Shown here: positions 8,034 to 17,654 of the stretch, piece after piece
Position numbering within the stretch: the stretch's first letter is position 1
How the letters are laid out: every line of letters begins with the position of its first letter
Assembly: GCF_014859525.1 (NCBI RefSeq)
Contig: NZ_JACUUB010000006.1
Coordinates: 1 to 64,000 of the forward strand
Direction: 5' to 3'
Source of the DNA: Marinobacter sp.
Lineage (GTDB): Bacteria > Pseudomonadota > Gammaproteobacteria > Pseudomonadales > Oleiphilaceae
Length of the DNA: 64,000 nucleotides
Translations under genes and position numbers: made by a program
Notes under the pieces: generated by a model
The model's input: only the letters and a program-made list of their open reading frames with translations
Databases searched by the model: none
Told to the model about the DNA's origin: nothing

Positions 8034-8483
8034 ATGTCACTGGGCAACATTTTTGACATCGCCGGGTCCGGCATGACCGCACAGTCGCTGCGGCTCAATA
8101 CAACGGCGTCTAACATCGCGAACGCAGAAACCGCCAGCTCCAGCACAGACAATGCTTACCGTGCCCGTAAGCCTGTGTTTGCGGCCATTCAGCAAGCCAT
8201 GCTGAATCCGGACCAGCAGGGCTTTGGCTTTGCTTCAGATGACGGCCCGGGCGCCGGCGTGAGAGTAGAGGGCATTCTGGAAAGCGATGCCGAGCTGCAA
8301 ATGCGCTACGAGCCTAACCATCCTGCCGCTAACGAAGATGGCTACGTGTTCTACCCGAATGTGAATGTGGTGGAAGAAATGGCAGACATGATGTCGTCTT
8401 CGCGCAGTTTTCAGATGAATGTAGACGTCATGAACACCGCCAAGTCCATGATGCAGCGCATCCTGACACTGGGTCAGCAGTAA
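8034..8483 (+). CDS. flgC: Flagellar proximal rod protein FlgC
   Basis: A 149-residue rod component. It shows the family N-terminus MSLGNIFDIAGSGMTAQSLRLNTTASNIANAET and the conserved VNVVEEMADMMSSSRSFQMNVDVMNTAKSMM C-terminal helix that packs into the rod. It lies 32 bases after flgB with AAGGAG before the ATG, as second gene of the flgBCDE unit. Confidence 0.96.
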   Translation: MSLGNIFDIAGSGMTAQSLRLNTTASNIANAETASSSTDNAYRARKPVFAAIQQAMLNPDQQGFGFASDDGPGAGVRVEGILESDAELQMRYEPNHPAANEDGYVFYPNVNVVEEMADMMSSSRSFQMNVDVMNTAKSMMQRILTLGQQ

Positions 8484-8500
8484 AACGTGAGGAGTAAGTC

Positions 8501-9178
8501 ATGAGTGCAATCAATACGGCGTCGGCCTCAGACGTACTGAGCCAGTATCAGATCAAGCCGGATGACAAAGCGAACGGTGGTAGTGAGCTGGGTAAAGACG
8601 CCTTTATGCAGCTGATGATTGCCCAGTTAAAGAATCAGAACCCGCTGGACCCGCAGGATAACGGCGATTTTATCTCTCAATTGGCCCAGTTCAGTTCGCT
8701 TGAAGAGATGCAAAACCTGTCTGGCACGGTTGAAGATGTGGCGGGCCAGTTCCGCTCCAGCCAAGCCCTACAGGCGTCCGCTATGGTTGGCAAGACCGTT
8801 CTGGCGCCCTCCAATATCGGCATTCTGGGTGGCAAAGGTGAGATCACCGGCACCATCGAGGTGCCTGCATCGACCGGTGGCCTGAGGTTGTCGGTGATGA
8901 ATCAGAACGGAGAACTGGTGCGCCAGATTGACATGGGCTCCAGTCAGGCCGGCGTAACCTCGTTCCGCTGGGACGGTCAGGACGGCAACGGCAATCCTTT
9001 GCCGCCGGGCCCCTATCAAATTGTGGCCCAGGGTTCTTATCCCTCTGGTCCTGAACAGTTGGGTACGATGGTTAGTGCCAATGTTGACAGTGTTTCGCTG
9101 GGCAAGGGCGGCTCAATTACTCTTAATCTGGCTGGTATGGGCTCGATTGCCCTGTCCGATGTTCAACAAATTAACTGA
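8501..9178 (+). CDS. flgD: Flagellar hook cap / hook assembly protein FlgD
   Basis: FlgD caps the growing hook and guides FlgE subunits into place, then is shed. The N-terminal KDAFMQLMIAQLKNQNPLDPQDNGDFISQLAQFSSLEEM is diagnostic. The C-terminal half is the Ig-like/FlgD Tudor-like region with SFRWDGQDGNGNPLPPGPYQI. Its 225 residues are normal. It lies 17 bases after flgC with GAGG before the ATG. Confidence 0.95.
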   Translation: MSAINTASASDVLSQYQIKPDDKANGGSELGKDAFMQLMIAQLKNQNPLDPQDNGDFISQLAQFSSLEEMQNLSGTVEDVAGQFRSSQALQASAMVGKTVLAPSNIGILGGKGEITGTIEVPASTGGLRLSVMNQNGELVRQIDMGSSQAGVTSFRWDGQDGNGNPLPPGPYQIVAQGSYPSGPEQLGTMVSANVDSVSLGKGGSITLNLAGMGSIALSDVQQIN

Positions 9179-9206
9179 TCCGGTTTCTGGCCAGGAGGTA
9201 TAAGTC

Positions 9207-11108
9207 ATGGCATTTAATACAGGTTTGAGTGGGCTTAGGGCTGCTGCGGTAGATCTGGACGTAACCGGCAACAATATTGCCAATGCCAGCACCGTGGGTT
9301 TCAAGGGCAGTAAGGTACAGTTTGGCGACTTATACGCCAGTGGCTTTCTCAGTGGTGGTACCAACCCGATTGGTGACGGCGTTCGGGTGCAGGATGTTAC
9401 GCAGTCGTTCGGGCAGGGCAATATCAGCTTTACCGATAATGGCCTGGATATGGCGATCAGTGGTGACGGCTTCTTTATTCTCAATAACAACGGCGAAATC
9501 CGTTACTCCCGTGCCGGTCAATTCGGCATCGATAAAGACGGCTTTGTCACCAACAATCAGAACATGAGGGTACAAGGCTTCACCGCCGACGATGACGGTA
9601 ATCTGTCCGGTATTCGTGGTGACCTGCAGATCGAGACGGACAACCTGGCGCCACGCCGCACCACCAACCTTCGGTCTGACCTGAACCTGGATTCGCGAGA
9701 GTCGGTGCTGGAAAGCCGGGTGGTGGATTTTCAGACCGTTTCAATGGGCGACCTTACTGCGGATGATGTGTTCAGGGTGGTGTATTCTGACGGCACCAGT
9801 TCGCCGGATATCACGCTTGATCAGAACCTTTCGGCAAGAGACGCGGCGGGTATCATCAACCAGCAGCGCGGCCTGTCAGCCTCTGCAACGACGGCGGTTA
9901 TCCTTGGTGACGAGTTTGATATCGGTGCACTAAATGACGCACTTTCACAAAGTGATACGGAATTCCGGCTTGAACTTGACGGCCAGAACGTGCCCCTTTC
10001 TCTAAACGGGGTCAGTTCGCTTCAAGGTCTGGCGGATGCGATTAATGCCTCCAGTGCTACGAGTCTGTCTGCCTCTCTCGTGGATGGTGGCAATGACATC
10101 CGCATCATTGATAACCGCGGGTCGAACGTCGGGATCAGTTTTGCCAGTGTGGCTGCAGGCGTGGATCAGCCTCTTGAGGCGTTTGCGGGCGATGTGAACA
10201 TTCAATCCGATCGCACGGTTCAGGACATCCAGCCGGTTGGCGCCAACAGCGAAATCGCTGACGCGTTTGCGGGGGGCGATCTCCGTATTACTAATTCTTT
10301 CAACCCGCTGGACCAGCGTACCTACAATCACGCCACATCCACCACTATTTTTGACAGCCTGGGTAATTCCCATGAGCTTACCCAGTTCTATGTAAAAAAC
10401 CCGTCGCCGGGTAACGGTATCGGAGTGAGTGAATGGTCGGTCTACCTGCAGATTGATGGCGAGCTGGTCGCAGGCACAGACACGTCGCCGTTCACCGCAA
10501 GATTCAATGAGAGTGGTGTGTTGCAGTCGGTGAATGGAGACCCTAACGGCGAGATAGTGGTGGCGGATTGGGTCCCGAAAGATCCGAATGGTGAGCCTAA
10601 CGGTGCTGATGGTCCGCCGTTGCCAGGTCAGGAAGTGGTGACACCGATTCCGGAACCGCCCACCACGTCTGCATTCGTTGTTGATCTGGGTAACACCACC
10701 CAGTTCGGTGCGGCCTTTGGCGTGAACGATCAGCGCCAGAACGGTTTCAGCACGGGCCGGTTGTCTGGCCTGGATGTTTCTGATCAGGGCGTGATCTTCG
10801 CCCGCTACACCAACGGCCAGTCAAAATCGCTCGGCCAGGTTGCCTTGGCGTCATTCAAGAATACCAATGGTCTGTCGCCGGTCGGCGAGACTACCTGGGT
10901 AGAAACGTTTGAGTCTGGCCAGCCGATCATTGGTGCGCCGGATACCGGAACTCTGGGTTCGATCAAGGCGAGTTCCGTAGAAGAGTCCAACGTGGACTTG
11001 TCGGCCGAGCTGGTCAACCTGATCATTGCCCAGCGTAACTATCAGGCCAACGCCAAGACTATTGAAACCTCCGATGCGGTCACTCAGACCATTATCAACC
11101 TCCGCTAA
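9207..11108 (+). CDS. flgE: Flagellar hook protein FlgE (enlarged)
   Basis: The main hook subunit. The N-terminal MAFNTGLSGLRAAAVDLDVTGNNIANASTVGFKGS and C-terminal VDLSAELVNLIIAQRNYQANAKTIET are the coiled-coil D0/D1 elements of the family. At 633 residues it is clearly longer than the 400-460 usual in E. coli and Pseudomonas. The extra ~180 residues lie in the surface-exposed middle (about 160-340) and include an LADAINASSATSLSASLVDG stretch resembling the hook-IN/flagellin-IN motif of filament proteins. Last gene transcribed from the flgB promoter, with the flgF promoter just after it. Confidence 0.94.
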   Translation: MAFNTGLSGLRAAAVDLDVTGNNIANASTVGFKGSKVQFGDLYASGFLSGGTNPIGDGVRVQDVTQSFGQGNISFTDNGLDMAISGDGFFILNNNGEIRYSRAGQFGIDKDGFVTNNQNMRVQGFTADDDGNLSGIRGDLQIETDNLAPRRTTNLRSDLNLDSRESVLESRVVDFQTVSMGDLTADDVFRVVYSDGTSSPDITLDQNLSARDAAGIINQQRGLSASATTAVILGDEFDIGALNDALSQSDTEFRLELDGQNVPLSLNGVSSLQGLADAINASSATSLSASLVDGGNDIRIIDNRGSNVGISFASVAAGVDQPLEAFAGDVNIQSDRTVQDIQPVGANSEIADAFAGGDLRITNSFNPLDQRTYNHATSTTIFDSLGNSHELTQFYVKNPSPGNGIGVSEWSVYLQIDGELVAGTDTSPFTARFNESGVLQSVNGDPNGEIVVADWVPKDPNGEPNGADGPPLPGQEVVTPIPEPPTTSAFVVDLGNTTQFGAAFGVNDQRQNGFSTGRLSGLDVSDQGVIFARYTNGQSKSLGQVALASFKNTNGLSPVGETTWVETFESGQPIIGAPDTGTLGSIKASSVEESNVDLSAELVNLIIAQRNYQANAKTIETSDAVTQTIINLR

Positions 11109-11124
11109 CGCGATTCCATAAATA

Positions 11125-11140
11125 TGGCATGACTCCTGCA
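11125..11140 (+). promoter_or_regulatory. Sigma-54 promoter of the flgFGHIJKL operon
   Basis: TGGCATGACTCCTGCA fits TGGCACG-N4-TTGCA with two mismatches, and GG and GC are ten bases apart. Transcription would start near base 11150, about 30 bases before the flgF ATG. Pseudomonas aeruginosa also splits the cluster into flgBCDE and flgFGHIJKL. Confidence 0.68.
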
Positions 11141-11175
11141 GGAAGACTGTAAACAGTCAAAATTCCGGCAGGAGT
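11132..11175 (+). promoter_or_regulatory. Hairpin that pairs the flgF ribosome-binding site
   Basis: ACTCCTGC (11132-11139) is the exact reverse complement of GCAGGAGT (11168-11175), which contains the flgF ribosome-binding site CAGGAG. Inside lie GGAA/TTCC and GACTG/CAGTC arms around a TAAA loop, giving 17 base pairs in total with one mismatch and one AAAA bulge. The 5' arm overlaps the -12 region of the sigma-54 promoter, so only transcripts entering from flgE can form the whole stem. The pairing is seen; the regulatory reading is inference. Confidence 0.6.
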
Positions 11176-11181
11176 TTGCCC

Positions 11182-11934
11182 ATGGATAAAGCTCTCTATA
11201 TTGGAATGTCTGGTGCCAAGCAGAACATGCTGGCCCAGCGTGCCCATGCCAACAACCTGGCAAACGTCAACACCACCGGCTTCAAGAAGGATTTTGCCCA
11301 GGCCCGCAGTATGCCTGTGTTCGGTGAGCACCACCCAACCCGTGCTTACGCCATGACAGAGCGGCCAGGTACGGACCTCACTGCCGGTGCCTTGATGGAC
11401 ACCGGCCGCAAACTGGACGTGGCAGTAGAGCGTGACGGCTGGCTGGCGGTTCAGAACGATCTGGGCGAGGAAGTGTTTACCCGCAGTGGCAGTTTGCAGA
11501 TTGATGTGAACGGTCTGGTCAGGCTGGCCAGTGGCGAGCTAGTACTCGGTAATGGCGGCCCGGTGGCTTTGCCCCCCTTTGACAACCTGCAGGTCGGTTC
11601 AGATGGCACTATTTCTATCGTGCCTGTGGGCGGTCCGCCGGATCAGCTCATTGAAGTAGACCGCCTGAAAATGGTTAACCCGCCAGCGACGGCGCTGGAA
11701 AAAGGCCTTGATGGTTTCATTCGCAGGAAGCCTGACCAGGCCATTGATGGTCCCGAACCACCGGATGCCGCCATGCGAGTGGCCACCGGATTTCTGGAAA
11801 GTTCTAACGTCAATGCGGTGGAAGAAATGATCGCTAACTTGCAGCTCTCCCGGCAATACGAGATGCAGGTAAAGGTAATGTCCACGGCAAAGGAAAATTC
11901 TGAGGCGGCGGCACGACTGTTGCAGAACCTCTGA
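11182..11934 (+). CDS. flgF: Flagellar proximal rod protein FlgF
   Basis: A 250-residue rod protein of the FlgE/F/G family. It carries MDKALYIGMSGAKQNMLAQRAHANNLANVNTTGFKKDFAQ at the N-terminus and the C-terminal GFLESSNVNAVEEMIANLQLSRQYEMQVKVM helix. ATG 11182 with CAGGAG seven bases upstream is chosen over the ORF-track TTG at 11176. Its ribosome-binding site lies in the 3' arm of a strong hairpin. First gene of flgFGHIJKL. Confidence 0.95.
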   Translation: MDKALYIGMSGAKQNMLAQRAHANNLANVNTTGFKKDFAQARSMPVFGEHHPTRAYAMTERPGTDLTAGALMDTGRKLDVAVERDGWLAVQNDLGEEVFTRSGSLQIDVNGLVRLASGELVLGNGGPVALPPFDNLQVGSDGTISIVPVGGPPDQLIEVDRLKMVNPPATALEKGLDGFIRRKPDQAIDGPEPPDAAMRVATGFLESSNVNAVEEMIANLQLSRQYEMQVKVMSTAKENSEAAARLLQNL

Positions 11935-12012
11935 TAACACCGATCAAGCATCACCCACTGCTAAAGAGCGGCAAACCATCGCCGCTTTGGCAGCCGGGTA
12001 AGGAGTAGAGCA

Positions 12013-12801
12013 ATGCATCCAGCACTATGGGTCAGCAAAACCGGGTTGAGCGCGCAGGACACCAATATGTCCACCATCTCCAACAACCTGGCCAACGTGA
12101 ACACCACAGGTTTCAAGCGGGACCGGGCGGTGTTTCAGGATCTTTTGTATCAGATCAACCGGCAGCCGGGCGGTTTGAGCACAGAAAACACAGAGCTGCC
12201 GTCGGGCCTGCAGCTGGGTACCGGCGTGAGAGTAGTAGGCACCACCAAACAGTTCAGTCAGGGCAACTTGCAGATTACCGAGCAGCCCCTGGACCTGGCG
12301 GTTAACGGCCGTGGTTTCTTCCAGATTGAAATGCCGGATGGCCAGATTGCCTACACCCGGGACGGCCAGTTCCAGTTGAACGCGGACGGCGATGTTGTAA
12401 CGCCGGATGGTTACCCGCTGGAGCCCAACATTAACGTGCCTGATGATGCCACCAACATCACCATCGGCAAAGACGGCACAGTCACCGTGGTTACCGATGA
12501 TCAGGCCGCTCCGATCAACCTTGGCCAGATTACTCTGGTGGATTTTATCAATCCGCAAGGCCTGCAAGCCATCGGCAACAACCTGTTCAAAGAAACCAAC
12601 GCCAGCGGTGATCCCGCCGAGGGCGAACCCGGCCTGGCAGGTTTGGGCAATATCGAGCAGGGCACGGTGGAGTCATCCAACGTGGAAGTGGTGGAGGAGC
12701 TGGTGAACATGATTACCACCCAGCGCGCTTACGAGATGAACTCGAAAGTGGTGTCCACAACCGACCAGATGCTCCAGTTCATCACCAACAACATTGGGTA
12801 A
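12013..12801 (+). CDS. flgG: Flagellar distal rod protein FlgG
   Basis: The distal rod, the drive-shaft part crossing the periplasm, is built from FlgG. The 262 residues match the family, with MHPALWVSKTGLSAQDTNMSTISNNLANVNTTGFKRDRAVF at the start and VESSNVEVVEELVNMITTQRAYEMNSKV at the end. AAGGAG precedes the ATG. The 78-base gap after flgF contains a small AGCGGC/GCCGCT hairpin. Confidence 0.96.
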   Translation: MHPALWVSKTGLSAQDTNMSTISNNLANVNTTGFKRDRAVFQDLLYQINRQPGGLSTENTELPSGLQLGTGVRVVGTTKQFSQGNLQITEQPLDLAVNGRGFFQIEMPDGQIAYTRDGQFQLNADGDVVTPDGYPLEPNINVPDDATNITIGKDGTVTVVTDDQAAPINLGQITLVDFINPQGLQAIGNNLFKETNASGDPAEGEPGLAGLGNIEQGTVESSNVEVVEELVNMITTQRAYEMNSKVVSTTDQMLQFITNNIG

Positions 12802-12804
12802 GTC

Positions 12805-13506
12805 ATGAACATCCTTCATCACACCTTTAAAACAGAACGGTTGGCCACCCTGGCACTGGTGGGTGTGCTGATTGTGCTTCAGGGCTGTACCGCCATGAGC
12901 CGACCCAGAGCAATGCCGGATGATCCGTCGTATGCCCCGGTGCGGGCTCAGGCCATGATGCAGCGCGATCTGGATTCTGGCGCCATTTTTCAGCCGGCAC
13001 GCAATTACAACCTGTATGGCGATACCAAGGCACTGAACATCGGTGATGTACTGACCGTTACACTGCGTGAATCCACGCGCGCCAGCAAGAGTGCCGAAAC
13101 CAGCATTACCAAGGATCAGGAGTTGAGCATTCCGGAGCCCAGCATCTTTGGCAATGCCAACATCGGGCTGAATGCGAGGGCTAATTTTGAACGGGATTTC
13201 AATGGCTCAGCCGAGGCTGATCAGAGCAACAGTCTGGCGGGTAGTATTACCGTAACGGTGACAGAGGTGCTGCCGAATGGGGTGCTACGCATTCGTGGTG
13301 AGAAGTGGCTGTCCCTGACCAATGGTGATGAATACATCCGTTTGACGGGCCTGGTACGGCCTCAAGATATTCAACCAGACAACACCATAACGTCTAACCG
13401 GGTTGCAGATGCACGCTTTGCATACGGTGGCACTGGTGACTTTGATCAAGCCAATCAAATGGGCTGGCTGGCCCGCTTCTTTAACAGTGAGTGGTGGCCG
13501 CTATGA
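12805..13506 (+). CDS. flgH: Flagellar L-ring lipoprotein FlgH
   Basis: FlgH forms the outer-membrane L-ring bushing around the rod. The 233-residue precursor has a signal peptide ending in a lipobox (VLQGC), so the mature protein is a lipoprotein. The core shows [24 protein letters not shown] and the C-terminal [25 protein letters not shown] signature. It starts three bases after flgG and its stop overlaps flgI. Confidence 0.95.
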   Translation: MNILHHTFKTERLATLALVGVLIVLQGCTAMSRPRAMPDDPSYAPVRAQAMMQRDLDSGAIFQPARNYNLYGDTKALNIGDVLTVTLRESTRASKSAETSITKDQELSIPEPSIFGNANIGLNARANFERDFNGSAEADQSNSLAGSITVTVTEVLPNGVLRIRGEKWLSLTNGDEYIRLTGLVRPQDIQPDNTITSNRVADARFAYGGTGDFDQANQMGWLARFFNSEWWPL

Positions 13507-14597
13507 TGCGTAAACTGATGGTTGTGTTTGCTTTGCTGGCGGTCTGTTCTGCGCCGGTTATGGCAGACCGTCTCAAAGACATGGCTCAGGTAAAAGGGGT
13601 TCGTAACAATCAGTTGCTCGGTTACGGCCTTGTGGTGGGTCTGGACGGAACCGGCGATAAGGCACCTTTCACCAATCAGACCTTCCGCAACATGATGAAC
13701 CAGTTCGGTATTACCTTGCCAGACGGTGTTAACCCGAACCTTGCGAACGTTGCGGCGGTGACCGTCAGCGCAACCTTACCCCCGTTTGCCAAGGCCGGGC
13801 AGGAGCTCGATATCACCGTGTCTTCCATTGGTAATGCCGATAGCCTGCGCGGTGGCACGTTGCTGATGACTCCGTTGAAAGGTGTCGATGGCCAGGTATA
13901 TGCGATGGCTCAGGGCAGCATGGTCGTGGGTGGCTTCGGTGCTCAGGGCCAGGATGGATCCAGAATTACGGTGAATGTGCCTAGTGTAGGTCGTATTCCC
14001 AATGGCGCGACCATTGAGCGGGAGGTGGAATCGCCTTTCAGCCGCGGTGACACCATCACCTTCAACCTGATGCGCCCTGACTTCACTACCGCTCGTCGTG
14101 TAGTAGAGGCCATCAACGACCAGCTGGGCCCAGACATGGCTTACGCCCATGATGCGACAGCCATTTCGGTAAGGGCTCCGCGCGATCCTTCTCAGCGGGT
14201 GAGCTTTTTATCGATTCTTGAAAACATCGAAGTCGAGCCAGCGCAGGAATCCGCCAGGGTGGTGATCAACAGTCGCACCGGCACCATCGTGATCGGGCAG
14301 AACGTAAAGGTCAGCCCGGCTGCGGTTACCCACGGCAGCCTCACGGTGACGATTCAAGAGAATCCGGAGGTGGTGCAGCCAAATCCGTTTGCCGCCGGCG
14401 AAACTGCCCTGCAGCAGAATACCCAGATTGCGATTACCGAAGATCCGGCGCGCATGTTTCAGTTTGGGCCTGCGACCACCCTGAACGAAATTGTCCAGGC
14501 GGTGAACCAGGTAGGCGCAGCACCTGGTGATGTCATGGCAGTGCTTGAAGCTCTCAAACAGGCCGGTGCGCTGCGTGCCGAACTGATCGTGATCTAG
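13503..14597 (+). CDS. flgI: Flagellar P-ring protein FlgI
   Basis: FlgI builds the periplasmic P-ring around the rod. Start ATG 13503 overlaps the flgH stop (ATGA) and gives a clean Sec signal peptide ([21 protein letters not shown]) before the mature start [21 protein letters not shown], which is highly conserved. The ORF-track GTG at 13491 only adds four residues. About 364 residues, normal for the family. Confidence 0.95.
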   Translation: MMRKLMVVFALLAVCSAPVMADRLKDMAQVKGVRNNQLLGYGLVVGLDGTGDKAPFTNQTFRNMMNQFGITLPDGVNPNLANVAAVTVSATLPPFAKAGQELDITVSSIGNADSLRGGTLLMTPLKGVDGQVYAMAQGSMVVGGFGAQGQDGSRITVNVPSVGRIPNGATIEREVESPFSRGDTITFNLMRPDFTTARRVVEAINDQLGPDMAYAHDATAISVRAPRDPSQRVSFLSILENIEVEPAQESARVVINSRTGTIVIGQNVKVSPAAVTHGSLTVTIQENPEVVQPNPFAAGETALQQNTQIAITEDPARMFQFGPATTLNEIVQAVNQVGAAPGDVMAVLEALKQAGALRAELIVI

Positions 14598-14605
14598 GTG
14601 TAGCC

Positions 14606-15601
14606 ATGCAGGACTATCGCGTAAAGCAAGCCCAGATTTACACCGATTTCAGTGGCCTGAATGCCATGAAGACCCAGGCTCGTACGGATAAGCAAGCCGC
14701 GCTGGAGCAGGTGGCCAAGCAGTTTGAAAGTCTGTTTTTAGCTGAAATGCTGAAATCCATGCGTAAAGCAGGAGACGTGTTTGCTGAAGGTAACTACCTG
14801 AACAGCAACGAATCAGAGTTCTATCGCGATATGTTTGATAGTCAGGTCAGCCTGAGTATGGCCAATGGCAGCGGAACCGGCCTGGCAGAAGCCTTGGTAC
14901 GACAGCTGAGCCGGGACGTCCCCGGCATGGATAATCAGGGCGGCAGGCTGGCGGGCCACAAAGCCAGTCTTGCCGATTACGACCGCAGTATGCCGGCGAT
15001 TTCACGTGATTTGCCTGAGCGGATTCAAGCCGTTGAGCAAGTGGCACAATCGGCCGGCCGTGACAAACCGGAAAACGTGAGTGCCCCAGGCGACTTGCCG
15101 TTGGTGTTTGAGTCTCCGGAGCATTTCGTCAGCGAGCTCATGCCGTTTGCCCAGAGGATCGGCCAGGAAAGCGGCATAGACCCACGATTGATGGTGGCCC
15201 AGGCGGCTCTGGAAACCGGTTGGGGGCGGCACATGATCAAGGGGGAGGGCGATCAGCCCAGCTTCAATTTGTTTGGTATCAAGGCCGACACCCGTTGGGG
15301 CGGCGAGGCCGTATCGATCACCACCACCGAATTTCGGGGTGGAGTGCCAATGAGAGAGCGGGCAGATTTCCGGGCTTACCCGGACTACGAAGCCAGCTTC
15401 CGGGATTACGTGGATTTTTTGAACAACAATCCCCGATATAAAGACGTGCTTGCCTCAGCGGATGAACCTGAGGTGTTTGCAGACAAGCTGCAGGAAGCAG
15501 GTTATGCAACCGATCCGGAATATGGCTCCAAGATTCGCCGGATCATGAACAGAGATTCGCTGATGACGCTGTCACAAAACAGCGACAGGCCGAGGGAGTA
15601 A
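14606..15601 (+). CDS. flgJ: Flagellar rod assembly protein / peptidoglycan hydrolase FlgJ
   Basis: A bifunctional FlgJ. The N-terminal ~100 residues are the rod-capping domain (AKQFESLFLAEMLKSMRKAGD). The C-terminal ~170 are a glucosaminidase-type muramidase domain that opens the peptidoglycan for the rod (FAQRIGQESGIDPRLMVAQAALETGWGRHMI, with the catalytic glutamate in ALETGWG). The 331 residues are in the usual range. It lies eight bases after flgI and seven before flgK. Confidence 0.95.
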   Translation: MQDYRVKQAQIYTDFSGLNAMKTQARTDKQAALEQVAKQFESLFLAEMLKSMRKAGDVFAEGNYLNSNESEFYRDMFDSQVSLSMANGSGTGLAEALVRQLSRDVPGMDNQGGRLAGHKASLADYDRSMPAISRDLPERIQAVEQVAQSAGRDKPENVSAPGDLPLVFESPEHFVSELMPFAQRIGQESGIDPRLMVAQAALETGWGRHMIKGEGDQPSFNLFGIKADTRWGGEAVSITTTEFRGGVPMRERADFRAYPDYEASFRDYVDFLNNNPRYKDVLASADEPEVFADKLQEAGYATDPEYGSKIRRIMNRDSLMTLSQNSDRPRE

Positions 15602-15607
15602 CGCATC

Positions 15608-17638
15608 ATGGCAGGGTTGATCGGAATCGGTTTAACCGGGGTGCTCAGTCATCAGACCGCGCTGAATACCACGGGCAATAACATTACCAATGCCAATACT
15701 CCGGGGTATAGCCGGCAAGAAGTATTGTTTGAAACTCAGGAAGGCCGTCGTACCGGTGCCGGCACCATTGGCAGTGGTGTTTCAATCTCTAACATTCGAC
15801 GGCTGGCGGACGAGTATCTGAGCCAGCAGGTTCGTGAGGACAGCACGCTTTTTGGTGAACAGAATGCATTGAATGCAGAGCTGACCCGCCTGGACAATCT
15901 GCTGGGCGGTGAAAACACCGGTCTGAACAACGCGCTGAACAACTTTTTCGCGGCTCTGCAAAATGCAGCGGAAGACCCCACGTCATTGCCCCAGCGTCAA
16001 TTGGTGCTAAGTGAGGCGCAGCAGGTGGTTAATCGCTTTCAGGCGCTGAATCAGCAGTTTATTCAGCAGCGCGAATCGGTGAAAACCCAGATGCAGCAGG
16101 GCGTAAAAGACGCCAACTCATTGTTGAACAGCATCGCCGATCTGAATCTTGCGATTTCGGAGTCGCCTGGCCTGGCACAGGGCAAAATGCCCCTGGAATT
16201 GCTGGATCAGCGCGACGAAAAGCTCAGGCAACTCTCTGAACTGGTCGGCATTCGTGTGAGTGAGACCGAAGGCGGTCAGGTCAATGTCTCGCTGGCTAAC
16301 GGTCTGTCGTTAGTTACTGGCGCCAACGCCGCGCAATTTGCCACCCGAGCCAGTGCCGAAGACCCGACCCGCCTTGAGTTTACGCTGACCAACAGTGGCC
16401 GAACCGTTCAGGTAGATGAACAAATCAGTGGCGGTAAACTCGGTGGGCTGCGCAAGTTTGATGAGCAAGCACTTAAACCGGCCTTCGATGAGCTGGGCAG
16501 ACTCGCGATTGCCATCTCGGCAGCGATGAACCAGCAGCACGAAATCGGGATGGATCTTGAAGGCGACCTTGGTGGCAACTTCTTCTCAGACATTAACAAC
16601 CTTGCTGTGCAGCGAAGCCGGGTTGTGCCCAACGCCAACAACGCAGAGCCCAAGACCGGCCAGTTGGCCGTCGAAATTACAGATAGCAGTCAGTTGCCCG
16701 CCGGCACCTGGATGCTCAGGTTTAGTGGTGATGGCCGCAACTTTGAATTGATTGATTCAGCGACTGGTAAAACCGTTAATCAGGGGCGCCTACCTGATCC
16801 GGTGCAGTCGGAAATATCGATGCCCGGGTTCAATATCCGGGTTGAGGGTGGGCAGTTCAATGCCGGTGACACCTTCCTTGTCCAGCCCAGCCGCAACGCG
16901 GCAGAGAACATTGCTCTGAATGTTCTGAGGGAGGAGGATCTGGCGTTTGCCAGTCCCATAAGGGCAAGTTCATCTGACGCGAATTTAGGCACGGCTCAGA
17001 TCAACCAGGGCAAGATGCTCAACGTTCGTAACCCGAACACCAATGCATTGTTGCCGGGCTTTGAGACACGCGGAGAGCTGGCGAACGGCCCGCTGGAGAT
17101 TCGTTTCAGTAACGATGGCGACAGCGTTACTTTCACTATTTTCGATGGTAATGGTGACCAGTTGGGCCCGGCTGACCAGCCTTACAATCCGCAACAGATC
17201 AATATCATCTTCAGCGATGATCCGACCGCCGGCGACGAGTACCAGGGTTATCAGTTTGAAATGACCGGGGAGCCGGCAAACGGCGATGTGTTTACCATTG
17301 GTTTTAACAGTAACGGAGTCTCCGACAACCGTAATGCAGAATTATTGGCGGGTTTGGGGACTGCAAACACACTCAACAATGGCCGTCAAAACTTTACCGA
17401 GGGCTATGCCGGGCTGGTTGAAGACATTGGTGTGAAAACCCGTCAAAGCCAGCTCGACAAAAGCGCTGGCAAGACGCTGCTGGAGCAGTCTACTAACCAG
17501 CGTGAATCGGTCTCCGGGGTTAATCTGGATGAAGAAGCAGGCAAGCTGATCCAATACCAGGCAGCTTATAATGCGTCGGCAAGGGTGATGTCGGTGGCGC
17601 AGGACTTGTTCAACACGTTGCTGCAAAGCTTCCGGTAA
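15608..17638 (+). CDS. flgK: Hook-filament junction protein FlgK (HAP1)
   Basis: FlgK forms the first junction layer between hook and filament. The N-terminus (IGLTGVLSHQTALNTTGNNITNANTPGYSRQ) and C-terminus (VNLDEEAGKLIQYQAAYNASARVMSVAQDLFNTLL) are the paired D0/D1 helices. At 676 residues it is somewhat longer than enteric FlgK (~547) and similar to Pseudomonas. The central region (about 340-560) is the variable surface domain. Start ATG 15608 follows the flgJ stop by seven bases. Confidence 0.95.
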   Translation: MAGLIGIGLTGVLSHQTALNTTGNNITNANTPGYSRQEVLFETQEGRRTGAGTIGSGVSISNIRRLADEYLSQQVREDSTLFGEQNALNAELTRLDNLLGGENTGLNNALNNFFAALQNAAEDPTSLPQRQLVLSEAQQVVNRFQALNQQFIQQRESVKTQMQQGVKDANSLLNSIADLNLAISESPGLAQGKMPLELLDQRDEKLRQLSELVGIRVSETEGGQVNVSLANGLSLVTGANAAQFATRASAEDPTRLEFTLTNSGRTVQVDEQISGGKLGGLRKFDEQALKPAFDELGRLAIAISAAMNQQHEIGMDLEGDLGGNFFSDINNLAVQRSRVVPNANNAEPKTGQLAVEITDSSQLPAGTWMLRFSGDGRNFELIDSATGKTVNQGRLPDPVQSEISMPGFNIRVEGGQFNAGDTFLVQPSRNAAENIALNVLREEDLAFASPIRASSSDANLGTAQINQGKMLNVRNPNTNALLPGFETRGELANGPLEIRFSNDGDSVTFTIFDGNGDQLGPADQPYNPQQINIIFSDDPTAGDEYQGYQFEMTGEPANGDVFTIGFNSNGVSDNRNAELLAGLGTANTLNNGRQNFTEGYAGLVEDIGVKTRQSQLDKSAGKTLLEQSTNQRESVSGVNLDEEAGKLIQYQAAYNASARVMSVAQDLFNTLLQSFR

Positions 17639-17654
17639 GGTGAGGTAAACGATA

